A DNA stretch of 64,000 nucleotides from Lonicera japonica (lineage: Eukaryota > Streptophyta > Magnoliopsida > Dipsacales > Caprifoliaceae): NCBI GenBank assembly GCA_021464415.1, contig CM038467.1:25969748-26033747 (forward strand), written 5' to 3'. Below, piece after piece: positions 39,660-52,800 of the stretch. Below the pieces are notes generated by a model. That model made no database searches. It worked only from the letters and a program-made list of their open reading frames with translations, and was not told the DNA's origin. Both the position numbers and the translations under genes were made by a program. Each line of letters opens with the position of its first letter. The stretch's first letter is position 1.

Positions 39660-40434
39660 CTCTAATCTAGGGGTGTTTTCGGTTTCGGTCGGGGTAGAAA
39701 CTAAGTACCCGAAACCCAAACCAAATATAAAATTTCAGTTTCGGTTCAGTTCGGTTTCGGTCTCTAAATCTTCGAAACCCAAACTCGAACCAAACTTTTC
39801 GGTTCAGTTTCGGTTCGATTTTATTCGGTTTTGACATATATTTTTTTTTTCATTTTTTCTAAATCAATTTAACATAACAATGTAATACTAATAATAATAA
39901 TAATGTAAGAATGATTCATATTCTAATTAAAGTCATATTTTGTTAGAAACAAGGAGTAAACATATAGATACTATATTTTTTATTTAGTTACAATTTTATT
40001 TGTACATTTACGAGAATAAAACACATTAAATAAAATGATGAAATATCTTACCATCATGTATGTGATAAAAAAAATCTTAGCTTTGTGTAGTTAATTCAAT
40101 AACAAGGGCACGCATTAATGACTTTTTTTTAAGATTATCACAATATGTAGGAACATATTATTATAAAAAACTATATTTTTTTCGTATTATAATATAATTA
40201 ACGTGTTCCCTTAGAGTATATATTAAAAAAAATAAAATCTTATACATAATTCGGTTCAGTTCGGTTTAGTTCAGTTTTGAACTAGCTTACCCCAAACCCG
40301 AACCAAACTTTTCGGTTCGGTTTTATAGTTTTCGGTTTTGGTTTTTTTTCGGTTCGGGGTTTTACGGATCGGACCGGATCGGTTCGGTTCGTTCGGTCGG
40401 TTTTCGGATTGACATTAACACCCCTACTCTAATC
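39660..40434. mobile_element. Non-autonomous hAT element with 8 bp target duplication
   Basis: The element spans 39668-40426. Its ends taggggtgtt and aacaccccta are perfect 10 bp inverted repeats. Directly outside lies ctctaatc on both sides (39660-39667 and 40427-40434), a perfect 8 bp target duplication. An 8 bp duplication with TAGGG-type ends is characteristic of the hAT superfamily. Both flanks inside are packed with TTCGGTT/AACCGAA-type 6-mers in both orientations. The middle is AT-rich and there is no transposase frame. Confidence 0.9.
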
Positions 40435-41600
40435 TAATCTAATTAGTCTCACTGCAATAAGTTACGACAAGCTATGTGAACTTCTAGTGATAAATTGGTC
40501 ATTGTTAGACCATATACAGCGCAATAGTTAGAAGTAGAGTATAAAAGAGGGCATTTAGTTTATCAACTATATAAAAAAATTATACCGCTAAAGTATAAAA
40601 CTGCAATATGACGACATACAATGTGCAACGTTAAATAATGCCCCTCAGATAATACATGATGTGTCACCACAAATAAGGTTTTGGACGATACATTATGTGT
40701 TGCCCCAAACCATTTGTATATTAAGGCTTTAAGATGATACATCATATATCGCCCTATCTATATTATAAACTTTGGACGACACGTCATATGTCACCTATTT
40801 TAAAACTTTGTTGACTACAAACTTTAGCTTGATTTTAGTATTTATTTATGCAACGTTTTTACCTCTTTTTTTTCACTTGTGGTAAAAGAGAAAATACTTC
40901 AATTTTGTCCTATTGATATTTGCAATGCAGATGACTTACAATTAAACTGGTAATATAATCAATAATATATCACACTACTTGATCATATCACAAGACTACA
41001 CATACTTCGTTCTCTTATTGTTATTTATATATATATATATATATATATATTTTTTTTGTCTATGCTAAGAATGACAAAGCTAACTTTTGCATACTTCGAC
41101 TAATCTTCTTTGAGGATGGTACTAATCATTGGGCATAATATTTTTTTTAATTTGTTAAGATTCAACCTAAAGAGCTCATAGTTAAGCCATGTTTTTAGAA
41201 TCTAGCCAGGATTAGGATATTCCACCAAATTATTTGTTCCATGATTGGACTATTTAGAATCTTTTGGTAAGTTGTCTATTACGATGATTCATCACACATA
41301 TTTTTTATGATTGATCCGCCCAACATAATTATTTTAGCACGGGTTAAATAAATCAATTTTTTTAAAAAATAATTTTTATCAATTTTATCATTTAATCAAT
41401 AATAGTGTACTGTTTAAAATGAAAAATAAAATTATAAAGTAACTTAATTTGAAATAATTAATAATTACCATACGACATTAAATGCAAAAATAAATTTATT
41501 ACAAAAAAAATCACATTACGAAAATTAAAAAATTGGATCGACGACTATACTTAGTCTTAAAATTGTGTATACAATTTTTGTTCACAATGGTTTTTGATGG
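40435..41600. other. Gene-free AT-rich stretch
   Basis: Contains 'gatacatgatgtgtcacc'-like phrases repeated at 40650, 40687, 40735 and 40777 and an (AT)n run at 41026-41050. No gene seen. Confidence 0.45.
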
Positions 41601-41619
41601 TGTAAAATAGTATTTTTAC

Positions 41620-42300
41620 CTCATGTACCCGTCACAGGAAGATACATATGCATTATTGCCGAAATGAGAAAACAGTCCTGGGAGGCCTGTTTCTAAGTTT
41701 ACCCGTCAAAAGGAGCTTGTAAGAATGTCAAAATAATATCTATTATGCACTATAGGTCCTAAGTCTACAGAGCTCGACTTCTAGAGGTACTTCATCGAGC
41801 TGGTGTTGACAACGCCTAACCACTATATCAGAATGGTTGGCAGAAGCATGGGAGATTGTCACCCACCCTTTAGCAGGCACATAACACCCCTCAACTTCAT
41901 TAAATGCATAATAGCTGCATTTAATGCACCGAAATTCATGGAGAAATAACGTTAGAGTTGGTGGATGCAAGGGATGGCCTTGGACCTGCTCCACAGTACT
42001 CCTTCCACACGTTTTCTCTCTATCATATATATAAGTGAAGCATTTACTCTTCTCAACAACCAAGAATAACCAAGCATTCAAGTAATAAACTGTCAACAAC
42101 TGAGAAAGATTCAAGCAACCAAGCTTTAATCACAAGAAAGAGAGATACAGAGAGATAAAGCTAAAAGGATCGAATATATGATCATTTACTCGGTGTAATA
42201 AAGCCGAATTATTGTTGGAAACAAAAAAAATACGCTAACTCGGCCATATTACATCGAGTAATGTGCAAATACTCGAATTTATTGTACTGAATAAATGCAC
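41620..42300 (+). mobile_element. Possible solo LTR or LTR fragment
   Basis: The block is less AT-rich than its flanks. On the plus strand it contains a TATA-like 'tcatatatataagtgaagca' (near 42025) followed by a leader rich in caacaaccaag-type words, as in plant LTR promoters. Upstream, 'gcatttaatgca' is repeated (41903-41932). Clear TG..CA ends and a target duplication were not found. The 123-codon minus-strand frame here has no recognised motif. Confidence 0.35.
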
Positions 42301-42689
42301 GCATACTTGGGCTCTATTACACCAAGTTAACATGAAAGTATTACAAAAAGATTTGAAGGGTGACAATAGCCCCACCCTTTTCTTTATGCATATGTGTTGG
42401 TGGGGGTGGGTGATGTGCCAATAAATTGGTATTTGTAGCATGCTAATATATACTTTGAAGAGCATATATTTTTATATTTACTGTGTTTTTAGTATTTTTC
42501 AAGTGCTCAGAATTTAATGGAGAATATTGACTTTTGAATTGAGTAATTCGGAGTTAAAACGAAAAAGTTATAACGACGAGAAATTTAATGAAAGAAATGG
42601 AGAAGCAAAAATCTTGAGTTAAAAGAAAAAAGAATAAAATTAATTATCAAGAAGGTGTGTAGCTCAATTTGGTGGGTTTATTTTATTTT

Positions 42690-43055
42690 ATTTTATTTTT
42701 TTTCTAAATTTTAAAAACTTAACTTAAAATGAACTTTACTTTTACACTTCCCAAAATTTATTTCATTTTACTTTCTCTCTCTAAAATAAACTTTTAAAAT
42801 ACCATAACTTTAAATCCAAAAATCAAAATTAGATAAAAAACATATATTTGAAACTTACTTGTCGGAGTCTATAAAATAAGATCCAGTATAACTATTTTTT
42901 GAAAAAAAATTTATGAGATTTTTAGTTGGTTGAAAAAAGTTCAAACAAAAATCAAATAATTTTTTAACATACTTCCAAATTCTAACCAACACTAAATTTT
43001 AAAAACTCAATTTAAAAACTCAACTCAAAATATCAACCAAATATCATCTAAGTAT
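42690..43055. mobile_element. Diverged relative of the 63035-63424 element
   Basis: Shares 'cttcccaaaatttatttca', 'aactttaaatccaaaaat', 'ataaaataagatcca.t.t' and 'caaccaaa' with the 63 kb copy in the same order and orientation. The left terminal repeat is worn. Non-coding. Confidence 0.65.
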
Positions 43056-43059
43056 TCAC

Positions 43060-46000
43060 AAACTAGTCTTGAGTTTAAAACTTGGCAGCACCCCATAAGC
43101 AAGACATTTATTTTTGCAGCATTAGGCACTAGCCATGGCCAAAAGTGGGCTAAGCCTATCCCAGTGAACCCATCTAATTAATCCAACCAAGCCCACTGCA
43201 AAAAGCATAGCTGTACATCTAACATAAATGAGCCCAAGCATTATTTTTCTTCCCTTCTTAATTCTCGTGCATAGTATTTAAGTATTTCAATTTTTTTTTC
43301 CTTCTTCTTTTACATTAATTTAGCGATGGCATTACAGTATTTTTTTTTCTTTTTTGATTTCCAATTTTCTTTGGATCTATTAAGAAGTATTTATTTCGTG
43401 TAAGAAAGAGTGGATTTCTTGAACCACCAATATATATTCAGATTTATTCTTCTTTCTTTAATTTATTTGCGCGTATTAAGTAAGTACTCAATTTATTTAT
43501 TTATGCATTATTTAATTATATTTTAATTACGAGCATGCTATGCTAAATTATTTTCTAGGATTGAGGATGAGTATATTCAATTAATTTCCTTGTATGTGTT
43601 TATGCCAATTGATTATACCAATTTAATGCTTTAATGTTAAAAATAATTTTTCCTATTGAATACCCATTTTAATTGATAAAAAGATTCTATTCTTATTATT
43701 TTTTTGTTGGATTCACCTTATGATTTGTCAAGAGCGAATATAGGGTATGTTTTGACAAATATAGTGAATGTTTTGATTTTATACACACATTTGGTTGTGG
43801 AAGAATTAATAATTGAATTTTAAAAATTAAGTGGGAATTGATTTTATTTTAGTATTTAATAGAGTCGAGAGACCAAATTAGTACGAGAGAAATAGTAGAG
43901 TTTGCTGGGAATGAATAGTAGGAACATGATATTAAATATATAACTCCGCCACCCTAGTATTTTATTAATTGATTATTTCATTAGTATCTTTTTTATTATT
44001 TTATTCGTATTTTAGTTGATAATTCATCTCTCCCAATTTTTAAATTAGATTAAGAATTAATTAGAATTAATGAGTAAAATATGTACGTTCCATTCGTCAA
44101 ATCTCTAGGATTCGATCTTACTCTTGCCTAAGTTATATTAGTGTCTGATTCATGGCTTAGAGTTCCTTGTTTCCAATAATAAATAGGACCAGAGTTAGGG
44201 CTGCAGCTGCAACATGACAAGTTATAATTAGTCCTTTTTTGACTTAACTTTATTGTCCTCTTCCATAGTTGGGATTTCATGGTTGGAATATCAAGAATCT
44301 TTTGGCAGGTCGGCTATTATGAATTTATGATAATTCACCTTGCATGGTTTGTAAATTTTATTTAGATCAGTAAAATTATTTAAAACCACTTCAATTAAAA
44401 AAAAATTATAAAAGTAAATTATATACATCATTTTTTTTGTGGTAAAATTTAAAAAGGTGTACAATATTTCAAGCAAAAAATATAATAATTAATTTTCGAT
44501 AGAATTAAGAAGATATTTATCGTGTGTCAATTTTCCCCTCTTTAATAAAAAAGACCCTCTCTCTTCTCTCTCTCCTCACTCAAACTCGTACACAAATTAA
44601 AAAGCAAATCCGGAAATCAAACATTTATATACGTTATATTATATTTTAAGGTTATTTATGACTAAAATATTAAAATATTTGTACTTATATATGATGGTTA
44701 TTTTTGTGTAAATTGTGTAAAGATTAGTAGTGTAGTCGTCTTTTTTCATTCAACCACACATTATTGAATAAAGTACAATAACTTAGTGAGAGATTGCCGA
44801 ATTTGAAATTTATTATTAATAATTATTTAGAGTGAATACTATTTTTGATCATTAAATTCTAGTCATATATATATTATACCATTGGCCACTCAACTTTATG
44901 TAGCTCCATTCCACCCACTCAACTATTTAATAAATTTACTTTTGCCCACTCCTTCAAAATTGACCTTGAGTCAATGTTGTAAGTTGGTCACAGTCATTCA
45001 CATGACTAACTTCAAGTGTATTTTCCAGGGTGTTGTGGCAAATTAAAATACCGAACGACCGAATCGTACTATATTGATCTATTAAAATTGAATGGAACCA
45101 AGGAATAATTGAAACCAAAGTAAAGAAATTTGGTTTCGGTTTAGGTTTAGGGTGTGCCAGTATAAAACTATACTAAAATTATTGCTTGTACGAATCAAAA
45201 ATAATATTACCTTACTATCGAAAATTATACATTTTTAAAATTTACAAACTCTAGTCATAATCTAACTCTTCGAGTTGTCATGAATATTCGAGTTATAATT
45301 AACAAAAGTTGGAGACACCGATACATTATCTTTTAAGTTGTATTTTAGATGGTATATTTATTTTCAGCATACGTATAATTTTAAAAACATGTATATCTTA
45401 TTAAAACACTACTATATAATTGTTAAGATTATAGAAAAAAAAAAAAGAAATATTATTGAGTTGATTTCTATATAATATAAATAAGAGATCCCTATTTATA
45501 AGGTAGTACGTGATTCAAGAAAAAGGAAAATAAAAAAGAAATAATCTAAGAGATTTGATGGAGTTAAAATAAGTAAGCAATATCAATAAAAAATAAACTA
45601 AATCTATGATGTCAATTATATTAGTTTGGATAATATATGTTAATAATAGCAAAAAGAACTATTTGAATCTCAAATGAGAGAGAGAGAGGTGAAGGACGAG
45701 AAAAGTAGATGGCTTCAAGGGAGATGACTTAATGTACATGACACAACAGAGTAGTGCATGTGATTTTGCAGGGAAATTAAATAGAAGCGAGAAGAAAAGT
45801 TGAGAAGGAAAGAAAATAGAAATGGGAAAAGTTAAAATGGTGACATGGGAAAAGTACAAATGAATGGAGTCAGAAAGAAATTAATTAGATATTTGTCGAT
45901 TTGTATAAAAAGTTGGCTAAGCCAAATTAGAATCATTAGTTACATTAGAACTAGAGGGCATATTTTTATTAGTTTTGGCAATTTGAACATTAGCATGTCC

Positions 46001-47648
46001 AATTTATAAGAGGCTATATTATAAATGTTTCACAAAAGTTGAGCTAGGTTTTATAAGAAAAACAGTTTGCAAGTCAAGTACTAAGCTAACCCAACATTTA
46101 ATTCGGGGTCCATTTAGTATACGGTTACTGTGTATGTTAAAATTTATTACTATATATTGTCGTATAATTTTTTTTTTGGCATATTAAAATATTAATATGA
46201 TATAGTATATTACTAAAAAGTCAATTAAAAAAGAAAGTGAACAGTAGTGCGCAATATAGCACGCATTCACACAACGCATATTTATAAGGCTGTAACATAA
46301 TGCTGGCAAACTAATTAACAAGTAAAAAGCAAGCCATTATCACAAAAACAAACACTAGCAATTAGCATACTATAGTGGATACTGGACAATACTCATAGTA
46401 GCACACGGACACTAACGCCAACAATTACACTGATTAGCATACAACTAATTAAAACCAAACAATTAAAATTTAAAACCAATCCTTCACCCCCATCTGCGAT
46501 CTCACTTATCGCGCATTAGCCACTTTATTCATCCCATCTCCAATCGCAACCGAAGATACTCTCGCAAGGCCGTGAACGTTTAGAATCCTAATTCTTAAAT
46601 TTGAAGAACAATAAGATCTTCTATGGCATATAAGCAAAATTTAGGTGATGTCTCAAAAATCTCAAAAATTAATTATAGCGTTTGTATATTTTTTATCTCA
46701 AAAACTCTTTATATCATATATTTTTGACCTAAATGATCATATTTATAAGAAAAATATAGAGTCAATTTTTTTTTAGAATAAGTCAAAAATATTAAAAAAA
46801 AAATTGCAATAAAAATTTATACTCAAAAAATTAATACCAAATCGGTATAAAAAGTATTACGTGTACCGGTCTAAAAACTTGGAAAATAATTCCACTGCCT
46901 AGTACCGATCCACCCATAAAAACATGCCGCCTCCATTTTTCATTAGTCCACAGGTGGCATTGGCTACAACATGGGCTTGGCCCATTTATGAATTAAAGGA
47001 AGAAGCACTCAGCATTCGTGGGTTTATAAAATGGACAAGTTGACTTTTCAACCATTTATTTTTATTAATTAATTTAAATCTTTTTATTTTTATTTTTCTT
47101 TTTACTTTATTTTTCTATATTAAATTCGTTTAAATACTAATTCGACTCAAATTTTAGAGACAACTTTACAAAACATGTTAGACATGAAAAGAATAAATTT
47201 TCTCAATAATTTGTGTCGACGAGACTTTTTAGATTATGGCAAAACTCGGTAAAAACATTTAAAAATAAATTTGACTCAAAAGTCTTTTAATTTCGAATTT
47301 TAACGCTTAACCACCACCTATATTTTGAATTAAACCATATACTCAACTTACCCTAGCTAGATCCTGAATTATGTGCGCTGCATCCGGTAAGTTCGGCTAG
47401 TTTCCGTTAATTGTCATGTCTTAAAATCTTTAATTTAATTCAAATAATTACAATGAAAAAAATGTTCTTGATATGAAATCAAGCCAACTAAAAAATATAA
47501 ACCTAACATTACATACATATATACACAGTGCAGCTGAATATAGATTCATAAAAATAAAAAAAAATATGAATTCTTCTTCCTCCACCTCCTCATTCTTCAA
47601 TATATATATACATACACATATACATATATATATATATAGAGCATTTAT
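43060..47648. other. Long gene-free AT-rich stretch
   Basis: 4.6 kb in which no coding exon, RNA gene or element with clear ends was identified. Short ORFs are low-complexity. At 45036-45165, 'accgaacgaccgaatcgtac' and 'ggtttcggtttaggtttagg' resemble part of the repeat at 54830-54900. Confidence 0.4.
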
Positions 47649-47649
47649 G

Positions 47650-47776
47650 GTAAGATTTAGTCCTTACGGATTTGGCGTTTTTACAACACTTTTGTGTCAT
47701 AAAAATAGTTGGGAGTGTGTTTTTACGATGTAAAAGCGTCTTAAAAGGGACCAATCCGTAAGGACTAGTCCTTACT
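47650..47776. mobile_element. Tiny foldback element with GTCCTTAC repeats
   Basis: 'tagtccttacggattt' (47659-47674) is inverted at 47752-47767 ('ccaatccgtaaggacta'). The right end also holds a perfect 18 bp palindrome, gtaaggactagtccttac, at 47758-47775. The loop is about 75 bp. It looks like a miniature element just upstream of the viral relic. Confidence 0.65.
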
Positions 47777-47889
47777 AGAAAATTTTCCTATATATATATA
47801 TTTAAAACAAACATATATACATACACACACATATATTCAATATATATGAGATGATAATAATAAACCATTTTGAAAAGAAAAATTCGTAA

Positions 47890-48651
47890 ATGGTTTACCT
47901 AGTTTGTTTACCCATAAAATACGAGAATAATTAAGTAAAAATTTAGGTTTCATAGATTATGACAACCTAACATATGGAGATATAATAAGTCAAATTCAAA
48001 AAACAAGTCTTAAAATGTATATAGATTTTAAGATTAGTAAACAAGCAAACAAAGAAATAAATAAGGCTAAATATGAGTTAGGTACTTTCTGTGAGCAGTA
48101 TGGATTACCCCCCATAGCTCCCTCGAGAAGTAAAAATAAAGTTAGCAGAAAAGAAAAATATCATAAAAAAATATAAACCATATAAATACAAAAGAAAAGG
48201 TAATTCTTAAGATGATTATTACAAAAAACAGTTACCTAAAAAGAAAAACAAATTTAAAGGAAAGAAGAAATATGATAAGAGTATTGTTATCTGTTGCAAT
48301 TGTGGAAAGAAAGGACATTACAAAAATGAATGTAGAGTTAAAGAAAAACTTAGTCAATTAAATATATCTAATAAAGATACAGAACAAATTCTAGAATTAA
48401 TGAGAATTGAAAACAACTCCAGCAATAATGAATATCATGGATCTGATATTCCCTCTCGTTCTTCTAGTAATATTAGTAGCCAATCTGATAGCGATAATAG
48501 TCCATCTCCCAAGGCTTCTTTAGGATGTGCAAACAATTGTACAGAAGCCTGTTGCAACAAAATATTAAATGTGTTAAATAAAAGTGATGAAGAAAAAACT
48601 CTATTAATTGATTTGATTAGTAAAATAACATATAAACAATTAAAAACTTAG
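47890..48651 (+). pseudogene. Endogenous caulimovirid: coat-protein C-terminal part with zinc knuckle
   Basis: The left edge of the viral relic. It begins inside a coat-protein-like reading frame (phrases ELGTFCEQYGLPP near 48077), passes a Lys/Tyr-rich stretch, changes frame in an A-rich run near 48170, meets a TAA at 48208, then continues to a CCHC zinc knuckle (C-x2-C-x4-H-x4-C, 48292-48333) and a Ser-rich tail ending at TAG 48649. A basic stretch plus zinc knuckle near the end of the coat protein is the caulimovirid layout. The N-terminal coat region and any movement protein are missing, so the copy is 5'-truncated. Confidence 0.8.
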
Positions 48652-48654
48652 TAT

Positions 48655-49374
48655 ATGAAACAACTAAAAGATTTATTAACTAAAGAAACAAAAGCAAAAA
48701 AAATAATTAAAAATAAAGAAAAACTAGTAATTAGTTTAAATAAAACTTTAGAAAGATTTAAAAATCCAATTAAAGAAATCACATTACCTGAATTGAACCA
48801 AGAAGTTAATAAATTAAAAAAGGAAATCTCAAAACTCAAACAAGAAATTCCTAAGTTAAAACAAGAAATGTTAGCTAAAATCGCTAAACTTAATATTAAG
48901 TCAAAATTAATGATTCATAATTCTTCAAATGAAAAAGGAGAAACATCCAAGATAAATTGCCCAGATACTGATTCTGAACTTGAGAAAATGATTAATGAAC
49001 AAGGAAATTCATTAAAAGTATTAAAAGACATAACAATTCAAAAATGGTATAGTAATGTCACCTTAGTCATAAATAAAACATTCGTTGTTGAACTACCTAC
49101 ATTAATAAATACTGGAGCGGACTTGAATTGTATTAAAAAAGGACTTGTTCCAACTACCTATTATGAAAAAACTAGTGAAAGGTTAAGTTCAGCAAATGGT
49201 AGTCAAATGAATATTAAATATAAATTTCCAAAAGTTCACATCTATCAAGATGGTGTTTGTTTTAAGACAACTTTCATCTTAATCCGTAACATGACAGATA
49301 TAATTATTTTGGAACTCCCATTTATATACTTATTATATCCATTCACTACTACAACTAAAGGACTAATAAGCTAA
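48655..49374 (+). pseudogene. Endogenous caulimovirid: coiled-coil and aspartic protease part
   Basis: Same frame as the zinc-knuckle block, separated from it only by the TAG at 48649. Residues 1-85 are a Lys/Glu/Leu coiled-coil-like segment. A retropepsin-like segment follows at about residues 140-230. Its active-site triplet reads Asn-Thr-Gly in place of the family's Asp-Thr/Ser-Gly, so the catalytic aspartate is lost and the copy should be inactive. The frame ends at TAA 49372. From 49375 to 49587 further stops occur. Confidence 0.75.
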
Positions 49375-49587
49375 CATTTAGGCCAAAAAGTTACATTTAG
49401 TTTCATCACTAAACCAAAAGAAAGAGATTTGAGGATTATCAAAGAACAATTAATCTCTAAATCTTTAAATTAACTCAACAATAAGAGTAATCATTTAAGA
49501 TTTTTAAAAGATGAAATTAAATATAAAAAGATTGAAGAACAATTAACTGACAGTAAACTTTAAAGTAAAATCAAAGAATTTACAAGC

Positions 49588-50330
49588 ATGTTAATTAAAG
49601 AAGTTTGTTCTGACTTACCCCATGCTTTTTGGCATAGAAAAAGATATATTGTTAGGTTACCTTATACTAAGGAATTTAAAGACCATTTAATTCCTACTAA
49701 GGCAAGACCTATACAAATGAATCACGAACAAATAGAATATTGTAAACAAGAAATTAATGATTTAATTAATAAAAAAATAATAAGAAATAGTAAATCCCCT
49801 TGGTCATGTCTTGCTTTTTATGTCAATAAAAATGCAGAAATAGAAAGAGGAACACCAAGATTAGTTATTAATTACAAACCTTTAAATAAAGTTCTTGAAT
49901 GAATAAGATATCCATTATCAATAAAAAAGATTTAATTAATGGATTAGATCAAGCAGTCATTTTTAGTAAATTCGATTTAAAAAGTGGATTTTGGCAAATC
50001 CAAATACATGAGGAAGATAGGTATAAAACAGTCTTTACCACACCCTTTGGATATTATGAATGGAATGTAATGCCATTCAGTCTTAAGAATGCTCCTAGTG
50101 AATTGCAGAATATCATGAATGATATTCTAAACCCCTTTAGTCACTTCACTATAGTTTACATAGATGACGTACTCGTCTTCTCCAAGTCAATCGAAGAACA
50201 CTGGAAATATTTGAATTCGTTCTTCAAAATCATAAAGATTAATGGGTTAGTACTGTCACCTACTAAATGTTGTTTATTCCAAACCAAAATTAGGTTTCTA
50301 AGACATAACATTCAGTATAGTCAGATTTAA
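49588..50330 (+). pseudogene. Endogenous caulimovirid: reverse transcriptase, broken by a stop and a frameshift
   Basis: Fingers and palm of a caulimovirid-type reverse transcriptase lie in two frames. The first part (49588-49902) includes the conserved KARPIQMNHEQIEYC stretch and ends at TGA 49900. Within about 25 bp the homology moves to another frame, which runs to 50330. The second part holds the SKFDLKSGFWQIQI stretch, TPFGYYEWNVMPF, and the polymerase active-site motif YIDD at 50157-50168, followed by the usual thumb region. The wording is closer to caulimovirids (petuvirus/solendovirus-type endogenous copies) than to Ty3 retrotransposons. It is not functional as it stands. Confidence 0.88.
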
Positions 50331-50985
50331 CCAATAGATAGAGCAATCCAATTTGTAGATAAATTCCCAAATAAGAACCAACTTCAGAGATTCTTAGGAT
50401 CCCTTAATTATATTAGTGATTTTTATAAAGATCTTCGAAAACAATGCAAACCGTTATTTGAATGATTGCAAAGTAACCCTCTTCCTTAGACATCAGTTCA
50501 TACTTCTATTGTCCAAGACATTAAAAAACATGTTAAAGACATTGCCTTGTCTTGGCATTTCTAATCCATCTGCTTTCAAAATCGTTGAAACAAATGCCTC
50601 TAACATTGGATTCAGAGGAATTCTCAAACAAAAGTTAAACCCTACTTCCTCATAACAAATTGTCCGTTTTCATTCGGGTGCATGGGATGGTACTCAAATT
50701 AATTACTCTACTATTAAAAAATAAATTTTATCATTAGTTTTATGTATCAATAAATTTTGAAGTGATATATTAAATAAAATATTTTTAATAAGAGTTGATT
50801 GTAAGTCAGTAAAATATATTTTAGAAAAAGATGTTGAAAATATTGCCTTTAAAAAAATTTTGCTAGATGGCAATCACTTTTAGGTATTTTCTATTTTGAT
50901 ATTGAATACATTAAATAAAGTGAAAATTCTATTCCAGATTTTCTCACAAGAGAATTTCTACAAACATGTACACACAACTGAATGA
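50331..50985 (+). pseudogene. Endogenous caulimovirid: RNase H, heavily broken
   Basis: RNase H homology follows the reverse transcriptase in several frames with many stops. At the first catalytic position the copy has Asn instead of Asp (in the phrase VETNAS, about 50584-50601). A later conserved stretch, DCKSVKYILEKDVEN, is at about 50801-50845. The end of the polymerase (phrase SIPDFLTREFLQ) is near 50930-50966, with the terminal stop near 50982. This is a decayed copy. Confidence 0.75.
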
Positions 50986-52447
50986 AATTGGCGGCCGAGG
51001 TCGCGAGGGAAGCGGTAATGGCCGTGGCAGAGGATGTGATAACATAGGAAGAATCTCGGCTTTAAGGCCTTGTATTCCTCCATTTGATATTTGTGACATT
51101 TCAAGTCAATCTAGTAAAAACTAGGGAGCCATAATTCTTTATCCTTCCTAGTTATCCCCAACATCCTCAGTTAACCAATTTCAAGTATTGGGTAAAATCC
51201 CCAAACAGTACAGTCAAGCTCTAGCAAGTAAACCTAAACCAAATGACCCATTTGCAATTGAATCTATTCCCAAACCAGTAAATACCAAAACATATACCAA
51301 GTCAAGCCCATATACTTATAAACATTTAGTAAACCTTTTTTTTTATGTTGAACCACATGTAAGATAAAGATGATCCTCTTCTTCTTGCACTCCAGTATTC
51401 TCCTTCGGGATGGCATTATATACCTCAAGCCCAACATAAGTCACTTAAGTTTTATAACCAAATCCTAGTGAGCACTGATTCCATTTTTATCAAACCAATA
51501 TTTGATAGAGAAGACCCAAACAGAGTTATATACCATTCCCTCTATATAAAAAAATAAAACTCATGGAGGATTGGTGTAAACATCCCTCAAATCTTGTCCA
51601 GTTACCCAACAGTGAAAAGTTTTACAATTATCATGATTATGTTGAAGCATGGTTAAAAATACTTTGCTTCCAAAACGAGAGCTATAGTCATTCCTGGTTC
51701 ATCCAATTTGACTATAATTTTAAATGGTTTTTCCCATGTTGGTTTATCTGGTGGTGGGATATGTACGGTGCAATAATGGAAATACTTCCTCCAGCTCTCT
51801 AAGATTATGTACATTATTTTGAAAAAGTTAACCCTGAAGTAAACCCATCATATATGCCAGAGCTTATTCTCTTTATTAGTAAGTACAAAATTCCTTGGAT
51901 AGTCAAATGGCAGTACCAATTGATGAAGAACCCCATTATTGAACAATGGGTTCAAACCTCACAAACTTCTCAAGCCCTAGTAAAGCATCATAGTCAATTT
52001 GATTTGGTAACTCGCCATTTTTTTGTAAAATGGTGGGACAAGTTTGAATACAACCGTATCATTAGTCAAGTTCAGAGATAATTCCCTTTTATTAACCCAA
52101 AAATCATCCCAATTCAGGAACCTCCTCTGACCTCTCTCACTATTCCTCACCTTAATAAGGCAACAACCAGTAAACCTAAGCCATTTCCCAAAGAAAAAAT
52201 TGAGCCTATAACCAAATTAGATTCCAAGTTAAAAGCAAAAGCCGAAGAAAGTCCAACTCAATCATTTGAAACACTTGACATAAATAAGTGTTCTAAAGCC
52301 TAGATGAAATTTCTATTGGCCCAAGCTCTCAGGGATAAATTATCCGAAGATTCAAATTCTCCAAAATTGGAGAAAGGATCCGTTTCAAGTAAAGAGCAAC
52401 ATCACAATAGTCAATTATTCCAAGATGCACTAGACCCATTTAGATAA
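50986..52447 (+). pseudogene. Endogenous caulimovirid: downstream ORF (viroplasmin-position protein)
   Basis: Starts with a Gly/Arg-rich stretch (51000-51040). From 51563 to the stop at 52445-52447 one frame is readable, broken only by three nonsense codons (51800, 52079 and 52301). It is rich in Trp and Tyr, e.g. WFIWWWDMYG, then turns Lys/Pro/Ser-rich near the end. By position it is the protein downstream of the polymerase, which in caulimovirids is the inclusion-body/transactivator gene. Assignment is by position and general look rather than by a diagnostic motif. The frame between 51040 and 51560 is shifted. Confidence 0.6.
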
Positions 52448-52689
52448 ATTATTGTGTTTTCAGTCACTACTTAGATAAAATTATATCTAAGAAAAGCTAA
52501 CACTTTTATTTAATAATGGTCTTTTCATTTTGAAATAAATCCAATTAGTTATCCCGCTACACACCAAAAGGCATCTTTTTTTTCGCCGAAAGCAAGAAGC
52601 AGATAGCATCTCGAGGCTACAAATTGTAGCAAAACAGTAAAAGCCAAGTAAATGATTCCCCATGCCAGCTTTTCCCCGTGATTGAAGGC

Positions 52690-52800
52690 AGCTCTTCAAT
52701 TATAAAAAAGGAAGCAGTAGAAGAAGAAAGGAAGTTTCTCACCAACTAGTTTTCAAGAATTTTCTCATTTTGAGTTTATCTTTTATATTCAATAAAAAGA
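52690..52800 (+). promoter_or_regulatory. Candidate viral pregenomic promoter and poly(A) signal
   Basis: A TATA box, ttataaaaaagga (52700-52712), is followed about 80 bp later by AATAAA (52791-52796). In caulimovirids a promoter lies just upstream of the poly(A) signal in the intergenic region, so the transcript can circle the genome with a terminal repeat. The arrangement and place, just after the last viral ORF, fit. No primer-binding site complementary to initiator tRNA-Met was found. Confidence 0.55.

Noticed and set aside
41743..42114. 123-codon ORF, minus strand
   Set aside because: Antisense to an LTR-like promoter block; no motif recognised.
47890..52450. Interpretation as a Ty3 retrotransposon
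   Set aside because: No integrase follows RNase H, no LTR pair was seen, and the downstream ORF plus intergenic promoter fit a caulimovirid better.
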